Below, piece by piece: positions 45,522 to 55,944 of a stretch of DNA of 64,000 nt; the first letter of the stretch is position 1, and each line of letters starts with the position of its first letter. The notes under the pieces were generated by a model that was not told the DNA's origin, ran no database searches, and saw nothing but the letters and a program-made list of their open reading frames with translations. The translations under genes and the position numbers were made by a program. The stretch is from Streptococcus troglodytae (lineage in GTDB: Bacteria > Bacillota > Bacilli > Lactobacillales > Streptococcaceae), in the NCBI RefSeq assembly GCF_002355215.1, contig NZ_AP014612.1:1302001-1366000 (forward strand). The letters are read 5' to 3'.

Positions 45522-46406
45522 TTAATTACTTAAATTTCTTGAAATAACCAATTCGCTCTTAAAACCATTTAATTCAAGGACATTTTCACAATCTTGGAGA
45601 GAAAAATCATCACTCGCTTTCCCATTTTCTTCATAGGATATTTTTGTGACAAGGCCTTTTTTAACAGCTTGGAAAAGATAATCTTTAGGCACTTGAATCT
45701 TAGATGTCGCTGAAAGCTGATTAAGGGCAATCTCACCTTGATGAGATAGAATGTCAATAAACATATCTAAATTGCTATCAAATTCCATTTCTCCGACACC
45801 GCCATCAACAGTAATCGTTGAAACTTTTCCACTCAACTCAAAACGATGACAACAGATATTAGTGAGTATTAATTCGCTGCAATTAACTGCAAGTTCAATT
45901 TTTCCAAGATACTTTTCAGGCAGAAAAACTGCAATCCTTAGATTCTCCTTAGCAATGGCTTCTGTCATATCTCCTGACTTCTTTAAATCAATATCAATTT
46001 TATTTTTAACATCGTCAATTTTAATTTTAAAGTGTTCTTCCAATTGATTTAAGGTATTACTGAGAAGTTTAACTTTAACTTTTTCACTCTCTACAGCTTG
46101 CAGACTAACTTGATTGGCACCGCCTAACTGAATGTCAAAATCTTTTTCCCCATCAATATCATATTCAGTGCTACTTTCATAAATAAAGTCTTTTGATTGT
46201 TGATTAGCTTCTTTGCCAAAGAGCAGTTGGTCTATTGAAACCTGAAAAAAGTCAGAAAGAGCCATTAAATTGACAATATCTGGTGTTCCTGCACCTGACT
46301 CCCATTTGGTAATGGCCTGTCTGGAAATATGGAGCTCCTCCGCCAATTTCTCTTGCGATAAACCTAATTGTTTCCGATAATCACGTAAACGTGTTTCAAA
46401 TGTCAT
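45522..46406 (-). CDS. XRE-family regulator with C-terminal adhesin-like (DUF4097-type) domain
   Basis: 294 aa from the ATG at 46406 (AGGAGG nine bases upstream). Helix-turn-helix at residues 3-60 (RDYRKQLGLSQEKLAEELH, then SRQAITKWESGAGTPDI). The rest, from about 90, is beta-rich and repetitive (IELAVNCSELILTNICCH, TITVDGGVGEMEFDSN), like DUF4097 proteins found with stress-responsive regulators. It is not coupled to its neighbours. Targets are unknown. Confidence 0.82.
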   Translation of the reverse strand: MTFETRLRDYRKQLGLSQEKLAEELHISRQAITKWESGAGTPDIVNLMALSDFFQVSIDQLLFGKEANQQSKDFIYESSTEYDIDGEKDFDIQLGGANQVSLQAVESEKVKVKLLSNTLNQLEEHFKIKIDDVKNKIDIDLKKSGDMTEAIAKENLRIAVFLPEKYLGKIELAVNCSELILTNICCHRFELSGKVSTITVDGGVGEMEFDSNLDMFIDILSHQGEIALNQLSATSKIQVPKDYLFQAVKKGLVTKISYEENGKASDDFSLQDCENVLELNGFKSELVISRNLSN

Positions 46407-46602
46407 AATCATTTGCCTCCTAAAAATTATTTGTCATTAATGAACAAGCTAAGTCTAATCAAAAAAAACATGGCAAACAAGAAACTACTGATAACATTTG
46501 CCAAAATTACTGCTACTTTGCGTGGCATTTTTGAATGTCGCCCCATTTTACAGTGTTTTTTCACCTATTTACAAAAACATTTTTTGAGGTTCAAATGTTT
46601 CT

Positions 46603-47237
46603 CTAAGCTGTCACAAAGTAAAACATTAAGTGAAAAAAGTAGCCAATGCAGGGTTTGGTTTTTTCTGGAGACAAGTAAAAAGTAAAGCCATAAAAAAGGG
46701 GCAAGATGACCATTAAAGGACTGTTTCCAAAATGTGAAATATAAAGAAAATGTCCCGATATAAACAAGAGCGATAAAAAACGATTCGCCACTTAAAAGAT
46801 AACTCTTGCTGTAAATAGCGCTGCAAAAGACCGAAAGTAAGGTAATCCTGTCAGATGACTGACACTATTGTAAACAGCAAATAATAGGTTACTGGTAAAT
46901 CTGTCCAATGCTAATGCCAAGACAGGCTGACAGTAGCTAGAATTAAAATGACCTAGAGCCAAAGTATCTGTTTTTGCCTAACTTGAAACATTTTCCTAGT
47001 CCAATCCTGATGTGTATAAGCGAGTACTGCTAATCCCACAATATTCAGTTGACTGCCTGCGATAATCATGCCTTTCTCACCAAAATATCTGTTAAACAAA
47101 TCGTGAAACCAGCCCACATTAACAGTCAACTCCAAAAACACCAACCAGACAAGACTAACACCTATTATTTTAACAAATCTTTTTGGCGCTGTTTTAGAAA
47201 ACACAGCATCTGACTCCTTTGCTTGATGTTGATACAA
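46603..47237 (-). pseudogene. Decayed membrane protein, CPBP-like
   Basis: The only long intact piece is the first 94 codons (MYQHQAKESDAVFSKTAPKR, two hydrophobic segments), ending at 46953. Downstream, broken frames still read like a membrane protein (RFTSNLLFAVYNSVSHLTG, SLLFISGHFLYISHFGNS, FFYGFTFYLS), with changes of frame and stops. Together they would be about 210 aa. The pattern suggests an abortive-infection/CPBP-type membrane protein, but the glutamate motif is not clear. It lies immediately downstream of uvrB. Confidence 0.5.
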
Positions 47238-47247
47238 AGTGCTGTTT

Positions 47248-49239
47248 TTAATCCATCGCTTTCAATTCTAAGACCATATCGCGGATTTGGGCAGCCAGTT
47301 CAAAATCAAGCAGTTCAGCTGCTTCTTGCATTTGTTTTTGCAGTTTCTTGATGGCTTCTTGGCGTTCAGATTTGGTCATTGCATTATAATCCACAGCCTC
47401 CTCAGCCACTTCAGAGTCATTTGCTTTTGTAATCGCAATAAGATCGCGGATATCTTTTTTGATGGTTTGTGGAATGATACCATGCTCTTCATTGTAAGCC
47501 ATTTGGATTTGGCGGCGGCGGTGGGTCTCATCAATAGCGCGACGCATGGACTGTGTCACAGTATCAGCATACATAATAACATGTCCTTGACTGTTGCGTG
47601 CAGCCCGTCCAATGGTTTGGATAAGACCGCGCTCATTACGAAGGAAACCTTCCTTATCCGCATCGAGAATGGCAACCAGACTAACCTCTGGCACATCAAT
47701 CCCTTCGCGCAGCAAATTGATTCCGATAAGAACATCAAAGACACCTAAACGCAGGTCGCGGATAATTTCAGTACGTTCCAGAGTCTTGATGTCAGAATGC
47801 ATGTACTTGACCTTGACACCCATTTCCTTGAGGTAGTCAGTCAAATCTTCCGCCATTTTCTTGGTTAAGGTTGTAATAAAGGTCCGCTCGCCCTTATCAG
47901 CACGCGTATTGATTTCACCCAGCAAGTCATCCATTTGTCCCATGGTTGGCCGAACTTCTACTTCTGGGTCCAAGAGACCAGTCGGACGGATAATTTGCTC
48001 AATAACCGTGTCCGTCTGCTCCATCTCATAGTCACCCGGTGTTGCTGAAACATAGACAATCTGATGGACATGGCTTTCAAATTCTTCTCGGCGCAGCGGT
48101 CGATTATCCAGTGCACTTGGCAGACGAAAACCATAGTTGACCAACATCTCCTTGCGCGATCGGTCACCATTATACATACCTTTAATCTGCCCCATAGTCA
48201 TGTGACTTTCATCGATCATGATGAGGAAATCCTCTGGAAAAAAGTCAAGAAGTGTATAAGGCGGCTCGCCTTCACTGCGACCATCCATATGACGTGAATA
48301 GTTTTCAACGCCGCTAGTATAGCCCATCTCCCGCAGCATTTCCACATCATACTCTGTTCTTTGGCGAATGCGCTGTGCTTCAATCAATTTTCCTTCTGTT
48401 TCAAAAAGCTTGACTTGCTCTTCCATTTCCTTTTGAATCTTGGCAATAGCCACTTCCATGTGCTCATCGTTAGTCATAAAGTGAGTCGCTGGAAAAATAG
48501 CCAAGTGATCCACTTCCCCCAGCACACGACCAGTCAAACTCTCAATTTCTCTGATACGATCAATCTCATCACCGAAAAATTCCACGCGAAAAGCATGTTC
48601 ATCACGTGATGCTGGAAAAATTTCCACCACATCACCGCGCACCCGAAAACGTCCCCGCTGGAAATCAATATCGTTGCGCTCAAACTGAATATCTACCAAA
48701 TCATTTAAGAGTTGGTCACGAGAAATCTCCTGACTGGGCCGCAGACTAACCACGCTATCTGCATATTCCTTGGGCGACCCTAAACCATAAATACAGGAGA
48801 CGGATGCTACGACAATGACATCATTGCGTTCCAAAAGGGCAGATGTGGCCGAATGTCGGAGCTTATCAATCTCATCATTAACTGAACTATCCTTTTCAAT
48901 ATAGGTATCACTTGATGGCACATAGGCTTCAGGCTGATAATAATCATAGTAAGAAACAAAATACTCAACTGCATTATCTGGGAAAAATTCCTTAAATTCA
49001 CCATAAAGCTGACCAGCTAGAGTTTTATTATGAGCGATGACTAAAGTTGGTTTATTGACTTTTTGAATAACTTGACTCATGGTGTAGGTTTTCCCCGTCC
49101 CAGTTGCCCCTTTGAGAATTTGCGCTTTCTCACCACCTTCAATATTGTCAACCAAAGCCTCAATGGCCTCAGGCTGATCACCAGACGGCTCATATTTTGA
49201 AACCAGATGAAACTGATTATTATCTTTCCTATCTATCAT
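47248..49239 (-). CDS. uvrB: Excinuclease ABC subunit B
   Basis: 663 aa from the ATG at 49239; the extra 39 upstream codons are not protein-like. Walker [16 protein letters not shown] near residue 40, beta-hairpin [20 protein letters not shown], helicase motif IDESHMT, motif [11 protein letters not shown], and the C-terminal UVR motif [20 protein letters not shown]. It verifies damage and loads UvrC in nucleotide excision repair. Single gene with no obvious terminator before the next frame. Confidence 0.97.
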   Translation of the reverse strand: MIDRKDNNQFHLVSKYEPSGDQPEAIEALVDNIEGGEKAQILKGATGTGKTYTMSQVIQKVNKPTLVIAHNKTLAGQLYGEFKEFFPDNAVEYFVSYYDYYQPEAYVPSSDTYIEKDSSVNDEIDKLRHSATSALLERNDVIVVASVSCIYGLGSPKEYADSVVSLRPSQEISRDQLLNDLVDIQFERNDIDFQRGRFRVRGDVVEIFPASRDEHAFRVEFFGDEIDRIREIESLTGRVLGEVDHLAIFPATHFMTNDEHMEVAIAKIQKEMEEQVKLFETEGKLIEAQRIRQRTEYDVEMLREMGYTSGVENYSRHMDGRSEGEPPYTLLDFFPEDFLIMIDESHMTMGQIKGMYNGDRSRKEMLVNYGFRLPSALDNRPLRREEFESHVHQIVYVSATPGDYEMEQTDTVIEQIIRPTGLLDPEVEVRPTMGQMDDLLGEINTRADKGERTFITTLTKKMAEDLTDYLKEMGVKVKYMHSDIKTLERTEIIRDLRLGVFDVLIGINLLREGIDVPEVSLVAILDADKEGFLRNERGLIQTIGRAARNSQGHVIMYADTVTQSMRRAIDETHRRRQIQMAYNEEHGIIPQTIKKDIRDLIAITKANDSEVAEEAVDYNAMTKSERQEAIKKLQKQMQEAAELLDFELAAQIRDMVLELKAMD

Positions 49240-49289
49240 GATGTATTTACCTCGTTTTCTACTCTCTATTTTATCACAAGAAAAAGCTA

Positions 49290-49343
49290 AAAGAAAAAAA
49301 GAGAGCTGCACAGAACTATGAAAGAGAGTTCTGTGCAGCTCTG
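49290..49343 (-). terminator. Strong terminator of the CPBP gene
   Basis: GAGCTGCACAGAACT (49303-49317) pairs perfectly with AGTTCTGTGCAGCTC (49327-49341); on the minus strand TTTTTTTCTTTT follows. Confidence 0.9.
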
Positions 49344-49440
49344 CTATACAAGTCAACTAGTTATACTACCAATGATGAAGACTGATAATAAAACAAACCA
49401 TTATTTTTCACAGTTCCACTATTGCTAGACACATGACAGT

Positions 49441-50353
49441 TTAAGGTCTTTTGACAGTCAGGTCTTTCTTGAGCAAAAGAACAAGCACGATAATTCCTAC
49501 AAGAAGAACAAGACTGGTTAATAGACTGCCTTCTGTTCCAAACTGGCCGCCTGAGATCCATTTTGCTGCATCAACCTTATTCACAAAACGAAACAGTGAT
49601 CTACCTGTATCCATCCCACTAACCGCAACGCCAAAGATATTGCCTTGCGTAAAATTCCAAGCTCCGTGAAGACCTGCTACTCCCCAAAGATTATCTGTTT
49701 TCAGCATGTAAAGTGCCATAAAAATTCCAGATAAAATAATGCTCATAATTGAAAAGACTGTGACATGGCTATTAGCCAAATGCATGAGTCCAAACAGACT
49801 GCTGGAAATTCCAATAGCTACAGACAAGTTACTGCGTTTATTGATAATCGGCAAGAGCCAACCACGTGTCAGCAATTCTTCTGTCCCTCCCTGAATAAAC
49901 CAAAATGGGATAATTGATAAGATATAAAGAACAGCTGTTACAGAAAAATCAATAACCTGCAACTCCACACCACCAAACAGATAAGTCAACAAAAAGCAAA
50001 GGAAAAATTCCCATTCCAACTCCCCATCCCTTGAGGATTTCAAGAAACCATTGCTTCTTAAAAAATCCTAAACTGGCAATTGACCGCTTCTCATACCATT
50101 TGACCCAAGCAAAATTTATCAGCGCCACAAAATAAACAAAGCTAATTGAAAAAAATAGAATTAAAAAACTATTAGCCATCTCCGGTTTTACAACAATGAA
50201 AGGCACACTCAGCAAACCAACTAAAAATCCGCCTCCTAGTTGCCCCAAAAGAAAAAATAGAATAACCATGACACAGGCAATTAGGATGGTCAGCCAAGCT
50301 GGGAAATGTTCATAACGGTGAGTGTAACTTTCTAACATTCTTTTCTTAAGCAT
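49441..50353 (-). pseudogene. CPBP intramembrane protease, frameshifted
   Basis: The first frame (50353 to 49949) and second (about 50040 to 49441) join into one protein of about 304 aa if one T is removed from the five-T run near 50005, giving WGVGMGIFLCFLLTYLFGG. The second half carries the full CPBP signature: GGTEELLTRGWLLP, LFGLMHLANSH and LHGAWNFTQG. Members are membrane proteases or bacteriocin-immunity-like proteins. The promoter upstream and terminator downstream are intact. Confidence 0.85.
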
Positions 50354-50387
50354 TTGTCGCTCCTTATTGTTTTATTAAAATAGTACA

Positions 50388-50415
50388 ATTATACCAAATC
50401 TTTTTCTTTCTGCAA
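50388..50415 (-). promoter_or_regulatory. Promoter of the frameshifted CPBP gene
   Basis: On the minus strand TTGCAG (50415-50410), 16 bases, TATAAT (50393-50388). Confidence 0.65.
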
Positions 50416-50472
50416 TCGCTTTACAGTTAATGATACATGTCATATTTCCTTACATAACATTCTATATTGTTC

Positions 50473-50501
50473 TTGCTTAAATAATAGAATTCTGCTATAA
50501 T
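50473..50501 (+). promoter_or_regulatory. glnP-glnQ promoter
   Basis: TTGCTT (50473-50478), 17 bases, TATAAT (50496-50501) with TGC before it. Confidence 0.75.
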
Positions 50502-50541
50502 TTTATATCATATTTAATAGAAGTTTGTAGAAGGGATTAAC

Positions 50542-52728
50542 ATGAAGAACAAATTTAAAGCTCTAATGCTGGGAATATTATCAGTAATCTTTATGTTTGG
50601 TGTCAAGGTATCCGCTGACACGGTTAAAATTGTATCAGATTCAACCTATGCTCCATTTGAATTTAAAGACAGTGATCAGGTCTATAAAGGAATTGATGTG
50701 GATATTATTAAAAAAGTCGCTGAAATGAGTGGTTGGAACTACAAAATGACTTTCCCGGGTTTTGATGCAGCTGTCAATGCCGTTCAATCAGGACAGGCAG
50801 ATGCTCTTATGGCAGGGACAACTGTCACTAAGGAACGTAAAAAAGTCTTTGCCTTTTCCCACACTTACTATGATACAAAAATCGTTATCGCTACTCGTAA
50901 ACAAGGCAAGATTACCAAATATAGTCAATTAAAAGGAAAAACGGTTGGGGTTAAGAACGGTACTGCTGCTCAAAGTTTTCTTGAAAAACATCAAGATAAA
51001 TATGGTTATAAAATAAAATCCTTTGACACTGGCGATTCCATGTACAACAGCTTAGAATCTGCCTCTGTAGATGCCGTTATGGATGATAAAGCTGTCGCTC
51101 AATACGCTATTAATCAAGGACAAAATCTTCGTATTGAAATGGATGGCGAGTCTATCGGCAGCTTTGCTTTTGCAGTTAAAAAAGGCAGCAAATACGAATA
51201 TCTCATCAAAGATTTCAACAAAGCATTGAAAAAGATGAAGGCCGATGGCAGCTATGATGAAATCATGACTAAATGGATCTCTGCTAAATCTAAAACTGAT
51301 GAGCAAAGCAAAACCAAAGAGACCGGTGATGCTAAAGCTAAGGCCAAACCTGCTAAAAGCAGCTATAAGGTTGTTATGGACTCTTCTTTTGCACCCTTTG
51401 AATTCCAAAATGATGCTGGCAAATACGTTGGTATTGATGTTGAATTGATTAAGGCCATCGCTAAACAACAAGGGTTCAAAATCAAAACTGAAAATCCAGG
51501 TTTCGACGCTGCTCTCAATACTGTCCAATCCAGCCAAGCTGACGCCGTTATGGCAGGGATGTCTATTACCGATGACCGCAAAAAAATTTTTGATTTTTCC
51601 GATCCTTACTACACGTCAAATACCTTACTAGCTGTCCGTAAAGGAAGTAATGTCGTATCCTACAAAGATTTGAAAGGCAAAAAAGTCGGCGCTAAAAACG
51701 GTACTGCTTCTTATACTTTCCTCGAAAAAAATAAAGCAAAATATGGTTACACATTGAAGTCGTTTGATGAAGCATCAACCATGTATGACAGTTTAAATTC
51801 TGGTTCTATCTATGCACTCATGGATGATGAAGCAGTTCTAAAATATGCTATTCAGCAAGGCCGCAAATTTGAAACACCAATTCCTGGGGAAAAATCTGGT
51901 GAATATGGCTTTGCGGTTAAAAAAGGCAGCAGTCCTGAATTGATTCAAATGTTCAATAATGGTTTAGCAGCTCTTAAGAAATCCGGTCAGTACGATAAGA
52001 TAATCAACAAATATCTCTCTAATGACAAAAAAGATTCCAAAACAGAATCAAGTGTTGATGAGTCTACCATCTTTGGACTGCTTTCAAATAACTACAAGCA
52101 ATTATTATCAGGATTAGGAACAACTCTAAGCTTAGCTATTTTATCTTTCGCTCTGGCCATGATTGTTGGCATTCTCTTTGGTATGATGAGTGTTAGCCCT
52201 TATAAGACACTCCGAGTCATCGCTTCTATCTTTGTTGATGTGGTTCGCGGTATCCCATTGATGATTGTTGCAGCCTTCATTTTCTGGGGTATTCCTAACC
52301 TCATTGAATCTATTACTGGTCACCAAAGTCCAATCAATGACTTTGTCGCTGGTACGATTGCCCTTACTTTAAATGGCGGTGCTTATATTGCCGAAATCGT
52401 TCGCGGAGGTATTGAAGCTGTTCCTAACGGACAAATGGAAGCTAGTCGCAGTTTGGGGATTTCATATAAGACAACCATGAAACGAATTATCTTGCCGCAA
52501 GCCTTTAAATTAATGCTGCCTAACTTTATCAACCAATTTGTCATTTCATTGAAAGATACAACCATTATTTCAGCGATTGGACTGATTGAGCTCTTCCAAG
52601 CAGGAAAGATCATTATTGCACGTAATTACCAATCTTTCCGTATGTACGCTATCTTAGCCATCATGTATCTTGTGATTATCACACTTTTAACTCGCTTAGC
52701 AAAACGTTTAGAAAAGAGGATTAAATAA
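50542..52728 (+). CDS. glnP: GlnP-type fusion: two substrate-binding domains plus permease
   Basis: 728 aa. Signal peptide (1-25, ending VKVSA), then two family 3 binding domains (about 27-250, starting [16 protein letters not shown]; and about 272-500, starting [16 protein letters not shown]), and a C-terminal permease with membrane segments from about 520 and the EAA loop [20 protein letters not shown]. This architecture is known for lactic-acid-bacterial glutamine/glutamate importers. AGAAGGGA precedes the ATG. The stop overlaps the glnQ start (TAATG). Confidence 0.93.
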   Translation: MKNKFKALMLGILSVIFMFGVKVSADTVKIVSDSTYAPFEFKDSDQVYKGIDVDIIKKVAEMSGWNYKMTFPGFDAAVNAVQSGQADALMAGTTVTKERKKVFAFSHTYYDTKIVIATRKQGKITKYSQLKGKTVGVKNGTAAQSFLEKHQDKYGYKIKSFDTGDSMYNSLESASVDAVMDDKAVAQYAINQGQNLRIEMDGESIGSFAFAVKKGSKYEYLIKDFNKALKKMKADGSYDEIMTKWISAKSKTDEQSKTKETGDAKAKAKPAKSSYKVVMDSSFAPFEFQNDAGKYVGIDVELIKAIAKQQGFKIKTENPGFDAALNTVQSSQADAVMAGMSITDDRKKIFDFSDPYYTSNTLLAVRKGSNVVSYKDLKGKKVGAKNGTASYTFLEKNKAKYGYTLKSFDEASTMYDSLNSGSIYALMDDEAVLKYAIQQGRKFETPIPGEKSGEYGFAVKKGSSPELIQMFNNGLAALKKSGQYDKIINKYLSNDKKDSKTESSVDESTIFGLLSNNYKQLLSGLGTTLSLAILSFALAMIVGILFGMMSVSPYKTLRVIASIFVDVVRGIPLMIVAAFIFWGIPNLIESITGHQSPINDFVAGTIALTLNGGAYIAEIVRGGIEAVPNGQMEASRSLGISYKTTMKRIILPQAFKLMLPNFINQFVISLKDTTIISAIGLIELFQAGKIIIARNYQSFRMYAILAIMYLVIITLLTRLAKRLEKRIK

Positions 52729-53468
52729 TGACTGACTTAAAAATTGATGTTCAGGATTTACATAAATCCTTTGGTAAAAATGAAGTCCTCAAAGGGATTG
52801 ACGTCCAATTTAACGAGGGAGATGTGGTGTGCATCATCGGTCCTTCAGGATCAGGAAAGTCAACTTTCCTTCGGACCTTGAATCTCCTTGAAACAGTCAC
52901 TAGCGGCAAGGTCATTGTAGATGGTTATGAATTGTCAGATCCATCGACCAATGTTGACAAGGCACGAGAGAATATCGGTATGGTCTTCCAACACTTTAAT
53001 CTTTTTCCACATATGACTGTTCTTGATAATATCACTTTTGCTCCTATTGAACTTGGCAGAGAATCCAAGGAAGAAGCACAAAAACATGGCATGGAACTTC
53101 TAGAAAAAGTTGGTCTTTCTGATAAGGCACAAGCCTATCCTGACAGCCTTTCTGGTGGCCAAAAACAACGTGTTGCCATTGCACGCAGCTTAGCCATGAA
53201 TCCAGATATCATGCTTTTCGATGAGCCAACTTCTGCCCTTGACCCTGAAATGGTTGGCGATGTTCTCAATGTTATGAAGGACCTAGCTGAACAAGGTATG
53301 ACTATGCTTATCGTAACACACGAAATGGGCTTTGCCCGCAAAGTGGCCAACCGTGTGATTTTCACTGATGGCGGTCAATTTCTTGAGGATGGTTCACCCG
53401 AAGAAATCTTTGACAACCCACAGCACCCACGTCTCAAAGATTTCCTGGATAAAGTGTTGAATGTCTAA
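52728..53468 (+). CDS. glnQ: Polar amino-acid ABC transporter ATPase
   Basis: 246 aa. Walker [20 protein letters not shown]-loop [18 protein letters not shown], signature [17 protein letters not shown], Walker [16 protein letters not shown] and the H-loop IVTHEMGFA. It powers import by GlnP and shares one base with it. Followed by a dense run of hairpins. Confidence 0.95.
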   Translation: MTDLKIDVQDLHKSFGKNEVLKGIDVQFNEGDVVCIIGPSGSGKSTFLRTLNLLETVTSGKVIVDGYELSDPSTNVDKARENIGMVFQHFNLFPHMTVLDNITFAPIELGRESKEEAQKHGMELLEKVGLSDKAQAYPDSLSGGQKQRVAIARSLAMNPDIMLFDEPTSALDPEMVGDVLNVMKDLAEQGMTMLIVTHEMGFARKVANRVIFTDGGQFLEDGSPEEIFDNPQHPRLKDFLDKVLNV

Positions 53469-53484
53469 CGTGTTAAGTTTATCT

Positions 53485-53533
53485 GTGACTAAAGTCACTA
53501 GCTAAACTACGCAAAGTCCTATAAGACTTTGCT
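53485..53533. other. Two hairpins directly after glnQ
   Basis: GTGACT with AGTCAC, then GCAAAGTC with GACTTTGC. Neither has a T run; they may protect the 3' end of the glnPQ mRNA. Confidence 0.5.
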
Positions 53534-53546
53534 AAACACCTTACTA

Positions 53547-53585
53547 GTAAAATCCCTCAGTTCGATACTAACTGAGGGATTTTAC
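53547..53585 (+). terminator. glnPQ terminator 1
   Basis: Perfect 16-bp stem: GTAAAATCCCTCAGTT (53547-53562), seven-base loop, AACTGAGGGATTTTAC (53570-53585). Confidence 0.8.
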
Positions 53586-53667
53586 GTCGGAACTTTATTA
53601 AATCTATTCTTTATATCTCTAACTGTCGATGTCAGCCACTATTGTGAACTGACTAACTCCCTCACTA

Positions 53668-53710
53668 AGTTAAAAAGCAAGACCGATCGATAATGTCTTG
53701 CTTTTTAACT
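53668..53710 (+). terminator. glnPQ terminator 2
   Basis: Perfect 16-bp stem: AGTTAAAAAGCAAGAC with GTCTTGCTTTTTAACT, T-rich 3' arm. Confidence 0.75.
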
Positions 53711-53807
53711 GTCGTAACTGTTTTTATAAACTAAAATCCGTGTTCCTATATATTATGTGAAATTTTATAGAATTTTACTAATATCAATCAGAAAACTCAC
53801 TCTTTTC

Positions 53808-53836
53808 TTGCACTTTCTTTTAAATATTGGTACACT
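53808..53836 (+). promoter_or_regulatory. Promoter of the ABC-F leader
   Basis: TTGCAC (53808-53813), 17 bases, TACACT (53831-53836) preceded by TGG. It lies about 300 bases before the ABC-F start codon. Confidence 0.65.
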
Positions 53837-53859
53837 AAAAACAAATCATTTGGAGGTAA

Positions 53860-53927
53860 GGTGCATTGAAAAACTAAAATTCTTCATATTTGGATATGCT
53901 TTATCTAGAAGAATTTTTTGTGTGCAC
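53860..53927 (+). promoter_or_regulatory. Leader hairpin with terminator character
   Basis: AAAATTCTTC (53876-53885) pairs with GAAGAATTTT (53908-53917), followed by TT; an outer GGTGCA (53860-53865) pairs with TGCACC (53922-53927). The fold would occlude the start of the short leader frame or end transcription inside it. Confidence 0.5.
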
Positions 53928-53951
53928 CAAAATCTGAAAAACTGCAACTAA
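53865..53951 (+). CDS. Possible 28-codon leader peptide with ATT start
   Basis: GGAGG at 53852-53856 is eight bases before ATT GAA AAA CTA AAA TTC. The frame reads (I/M)EKLKFFIFGYALSRRIFCV and ends at 53951. The other nearby starts (GTG 53861, TTG 53866) hit stops within three codons. It lies just after a promoter and within a hairpin, as expected for an attenuator peptide of an ABC-F gene. The rare start codon makes it uncertain. Confidence 0.35.
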   Translation: MEKLKFFIFGYALSRRIFCVHQNLKNCN

Positions 53952-54078
53952 TACTTAACGAAAATCAAAATGAGATTAGGCGACAAACCGCAGAGCAGTA
54001 CTAAAAGTGATGTCAATGACCTATTATCTTAATTTTCAAAAAGTATAGACTACTGCTATTTTTGATGACATAAAAGAA

Positions 54079-54108
54079 GCCCTACTAGATAAAGTAGCGG
54101 TTTTTATT
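54079..54108 (+). terminator. Leader terminator before the ABC-F gene
   Basis: CCCTACT pairs with AGTAGCGG (one bulge), followed by TTTTTATT, 25 bases before the ATG. Upstream AGCAGTA (about 53989) can pair with TACTGCT (about 54050), an alternative fold. The arrangement suggests attenuation. Confidence 0.5.
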
Positions 54109-54132
54109 GTTTGAAAAAGAAAGGCAGATTCT

Positions 54133-55638
54133 ATGTTACAGATTCAAAATCTTACCATTACGCACCAAAAAGATCTACAAATACTCGTTAAAGATTTGTC
54201 CTTAGTCGTCAATTCTGGTGAGAAATTAGCTATTATCGGGGAGGAAGGGACTGGTAAGTCTACTCTCCTCAAGACTATACTCAGCCCTGAGCTGATTGGC
54301 AACTACGCTGATATGACGGGTACTATTCAGAATAGTTTTAACCGAATCGGTTACTTGCCACAAAACATGGAAGAGAAAGATTTGAGCCTAACCATTAAAG
54401 ACTATATTTACCATGATATAGATTTTGATCATTTTGATTTTAATCTTTTTTATCAAATGGCAGAGCGTTTTCAGTTTGACAGTCAGCGATTTGACGACAA
54501 TGTCCAGAGCATTTCTAGTCTTTCTGGCGGAGAGAAATTAAAACTGCAGCTGCTGAAAATGCTTGCCTACGATCCTGACTTGCTTCTTTTTGATGAGCCT
54601 TCTAGTGATTTGGATTTGGACACAATGACTTGGTTGGAGCATTTTATCAGTCAGACAGACAAAAGCATTATTTTCATTTCTCATGATGAAGCGCTACTTA
54701 GGAAATGTGCTACTGCTATCCTTCATTTGGAATTGCTCAAAAAACGTCAAAAGCCTCGCGCCAGCTATTTTCAAGGAAACTATAAGGACTACAAAAACTG
54801 GCGAAAGAATAGCTTTGATAAGCAGCGTCAAATCGCGCAAAAAGAACGTGAGGAACATGCCAAAAAAATGGCACGCCACCACCGCATTCACCAGAGTGTG
54901 GGACATCAACTTCGCAATACCAAAAATGATGTTGCAGGTCGGCTACTGGCCAAGAAAATGAAAAATGTTCTGTCTCAGGAAAAACGCTACGCCAAGGAGG
55001 TCAAAAACTTCACGGAAATTCCGCAGGATATGGATGCTATTAACCTCTTTTTCACGAAAGTTAATTCTTTGCCTGCCAACAAAGTTCTACTGCATTGGGA
55101 AAATCGTCCTTTGCCGACAGGACAAGTAATTGATTTTGACATTCGCGGTCAAGATAAACTGGTTATCACTGGAAAAAACGGTGTTGGTAAGACCAGATTT
55201 CTGAAAGAAATTCTTGCCGAACTGATTACTAAAGCCAATTTAGCTATTGGTTATATGCCACAAAACTACGAAGAGCTGCTGGATGGTAAGCTGTCTGCTC
55301 TGCAATTTCTCAAAGAAAGTGCGGGCGAAAAATCTTGCCGTAATCTTCTAGCTAGTCTCCAATTCACACGAGATGAAATCACGCACTCTGTTGCAAGCTT
55401 ATCGGGCGGTCAGAAGGCTAAACTCTTTTTAGCCAAAATTGTTTTGAAAGGCAACAACGTCCTGCTGCTGGACGAGCCAACTCGTCACTTTTCACCAACT
55501 AGTCAACCTCTTATTCGACAGCTTTTCAAGGATTTTCCGGGTTGTATTATCAGCGTATCGCACGATAGACAATTTATAGATGAAGTCGTTAATAAACACT
55601 ACAAATTAAATCAAACAGAATTAGTGAAACTAGACTAA
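54133..55638 (+). CDS. ABC-F family ATPase, possible antibiotic resistance or ribosome-protection factor
   Basis: 501 aa, two ABC domains and no membrane segment. First domain: IIGEEGTGKSTLLKTI, SSLSGGEKLKLQLL, LLLFDEPSSDLD. Linker (about 205-300) is long and basic with KNSFDKQRQIAQKEREEH. Second domain: ITGKNGVGKTRFLKEI, SLSGGQKAKLFL, LLLDEPTRHFSPTSQ. ABC-F proteins act on the ribosome; the subgroup with DEPTRxxSP includes resistance-type members. A 300-base leader with promoter, short frame and terminators precedes it, as in inducible ABC-F genes. The drug, if any, cannot be read. Confidence 0.88.
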   Translation: MLQIQNLTITHQKDLQILVKDLSLVVNSGEKLAIIGEEGTGKSTLLKTILSPELIGNYADMTGTIQNSFNRIGYLPQNMEEKDLSLTIKDYIYHDIDFDHFDFNLFYQMAERFQFDSQRFDDNVQSISSLSGGEKLKLQLLKMLAYDPDLLLFDEPSSDLDLDTMTWLEHFISQTDKSIIFISHDEALLRKCATAILHLELLKKRQKPRASYFQGNYKDYKNWRKNSFDKQRQIAQKEREEHAKKMARHHRIHQSVGHQLRNTKNDVAGRLLAKKMKNVLSQEKRYAKEVKNFTEIPQDMDAINLFFTKVNSLPANKVLLHWENRPLPTGQVIDFDIRGQDKLVITGKNGVGKTRFLKEILAELITKANLAIGYMPQNYEELLDGKLSALQFLKESAGEKSCRNLLASLQFTRDEITHSVASLSGGQKAKLFLAKIVLKGNNVLLLDEPTRHFSPTSQPLIRQLFKDFPGCIISVSHDRQFIDEVVNKHYKLNQTELVKLD

Positions 55639-55639
55639 A

Positions 55640-55695
55640 AAGAGAATGGGACAGACCATGATTACTGTGCAATCATGGTCTGTCCCAGCTTCTCT
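55640..55695 (+). terminator. ABC-F terminator with 17-bp perfect stem
   Basis: TGGGACAGACCATGATT (55647-55663), loop ACTGTGC, AATCATGGTCTGTCCCA (55671-55687); outer AAGAGAA pairs with TTCTCTT. It resembles the hairpin at 43956-43999. Confidence 0.75.
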
Positions 55696-55698
55696 TGA

Positions 55699-55881
55699 CT
55701 AAGTCGTTTCAGATGGTTCAACCTTTTCTTTCTCCTTAGCCAATTTCTCGCGCTCTAAACGCAATTTTCGGTTGGGGTTAAGTTTATTGAAAAGTTTCTC
55801 CAATTTTTCAGCATTCCAAACATCGGCTGCCGAAACAAAATTACCATCTTTATCTTTAAAAGATATGGGTTTATCTCCCAT
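55699..55881 (-). CDS. Small conserved-looking protein, unknown function
   Basis: 60 aa. AGGAGG is six bases before the ATG. The sequence is MGDKPISFKDKDGNFVSAAD, then WNAEKLEKLFNKLNPNRKLR and a charged tail rich in Lys and Glu. It looks like a real cytosolic protein with a helical C-terminal half, but I do not recognise a family with certainty. Confidence 0.7.
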   Translation of the reverse strand: MGDKPISFKDKDGNFVSAADVWNAEKLEKLFNKLNPNRKLRLEREKLAKEKEKVEPSETT

Positions 55882-55944
55882 AGTAAACCTCCTATTTTAG
55901 TAACTGACACGCTATTCTTGTTGCACTTCATATCACGACGTAAG

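Noticed and set aside
53757..53951. 64-codon plus-strand frame starting at ATG 53757
   Set aside because: Its first half covers the promoter at 53808-53836. Only the part after GGAGG (from 53865) is considered, as a possible leader peptide.
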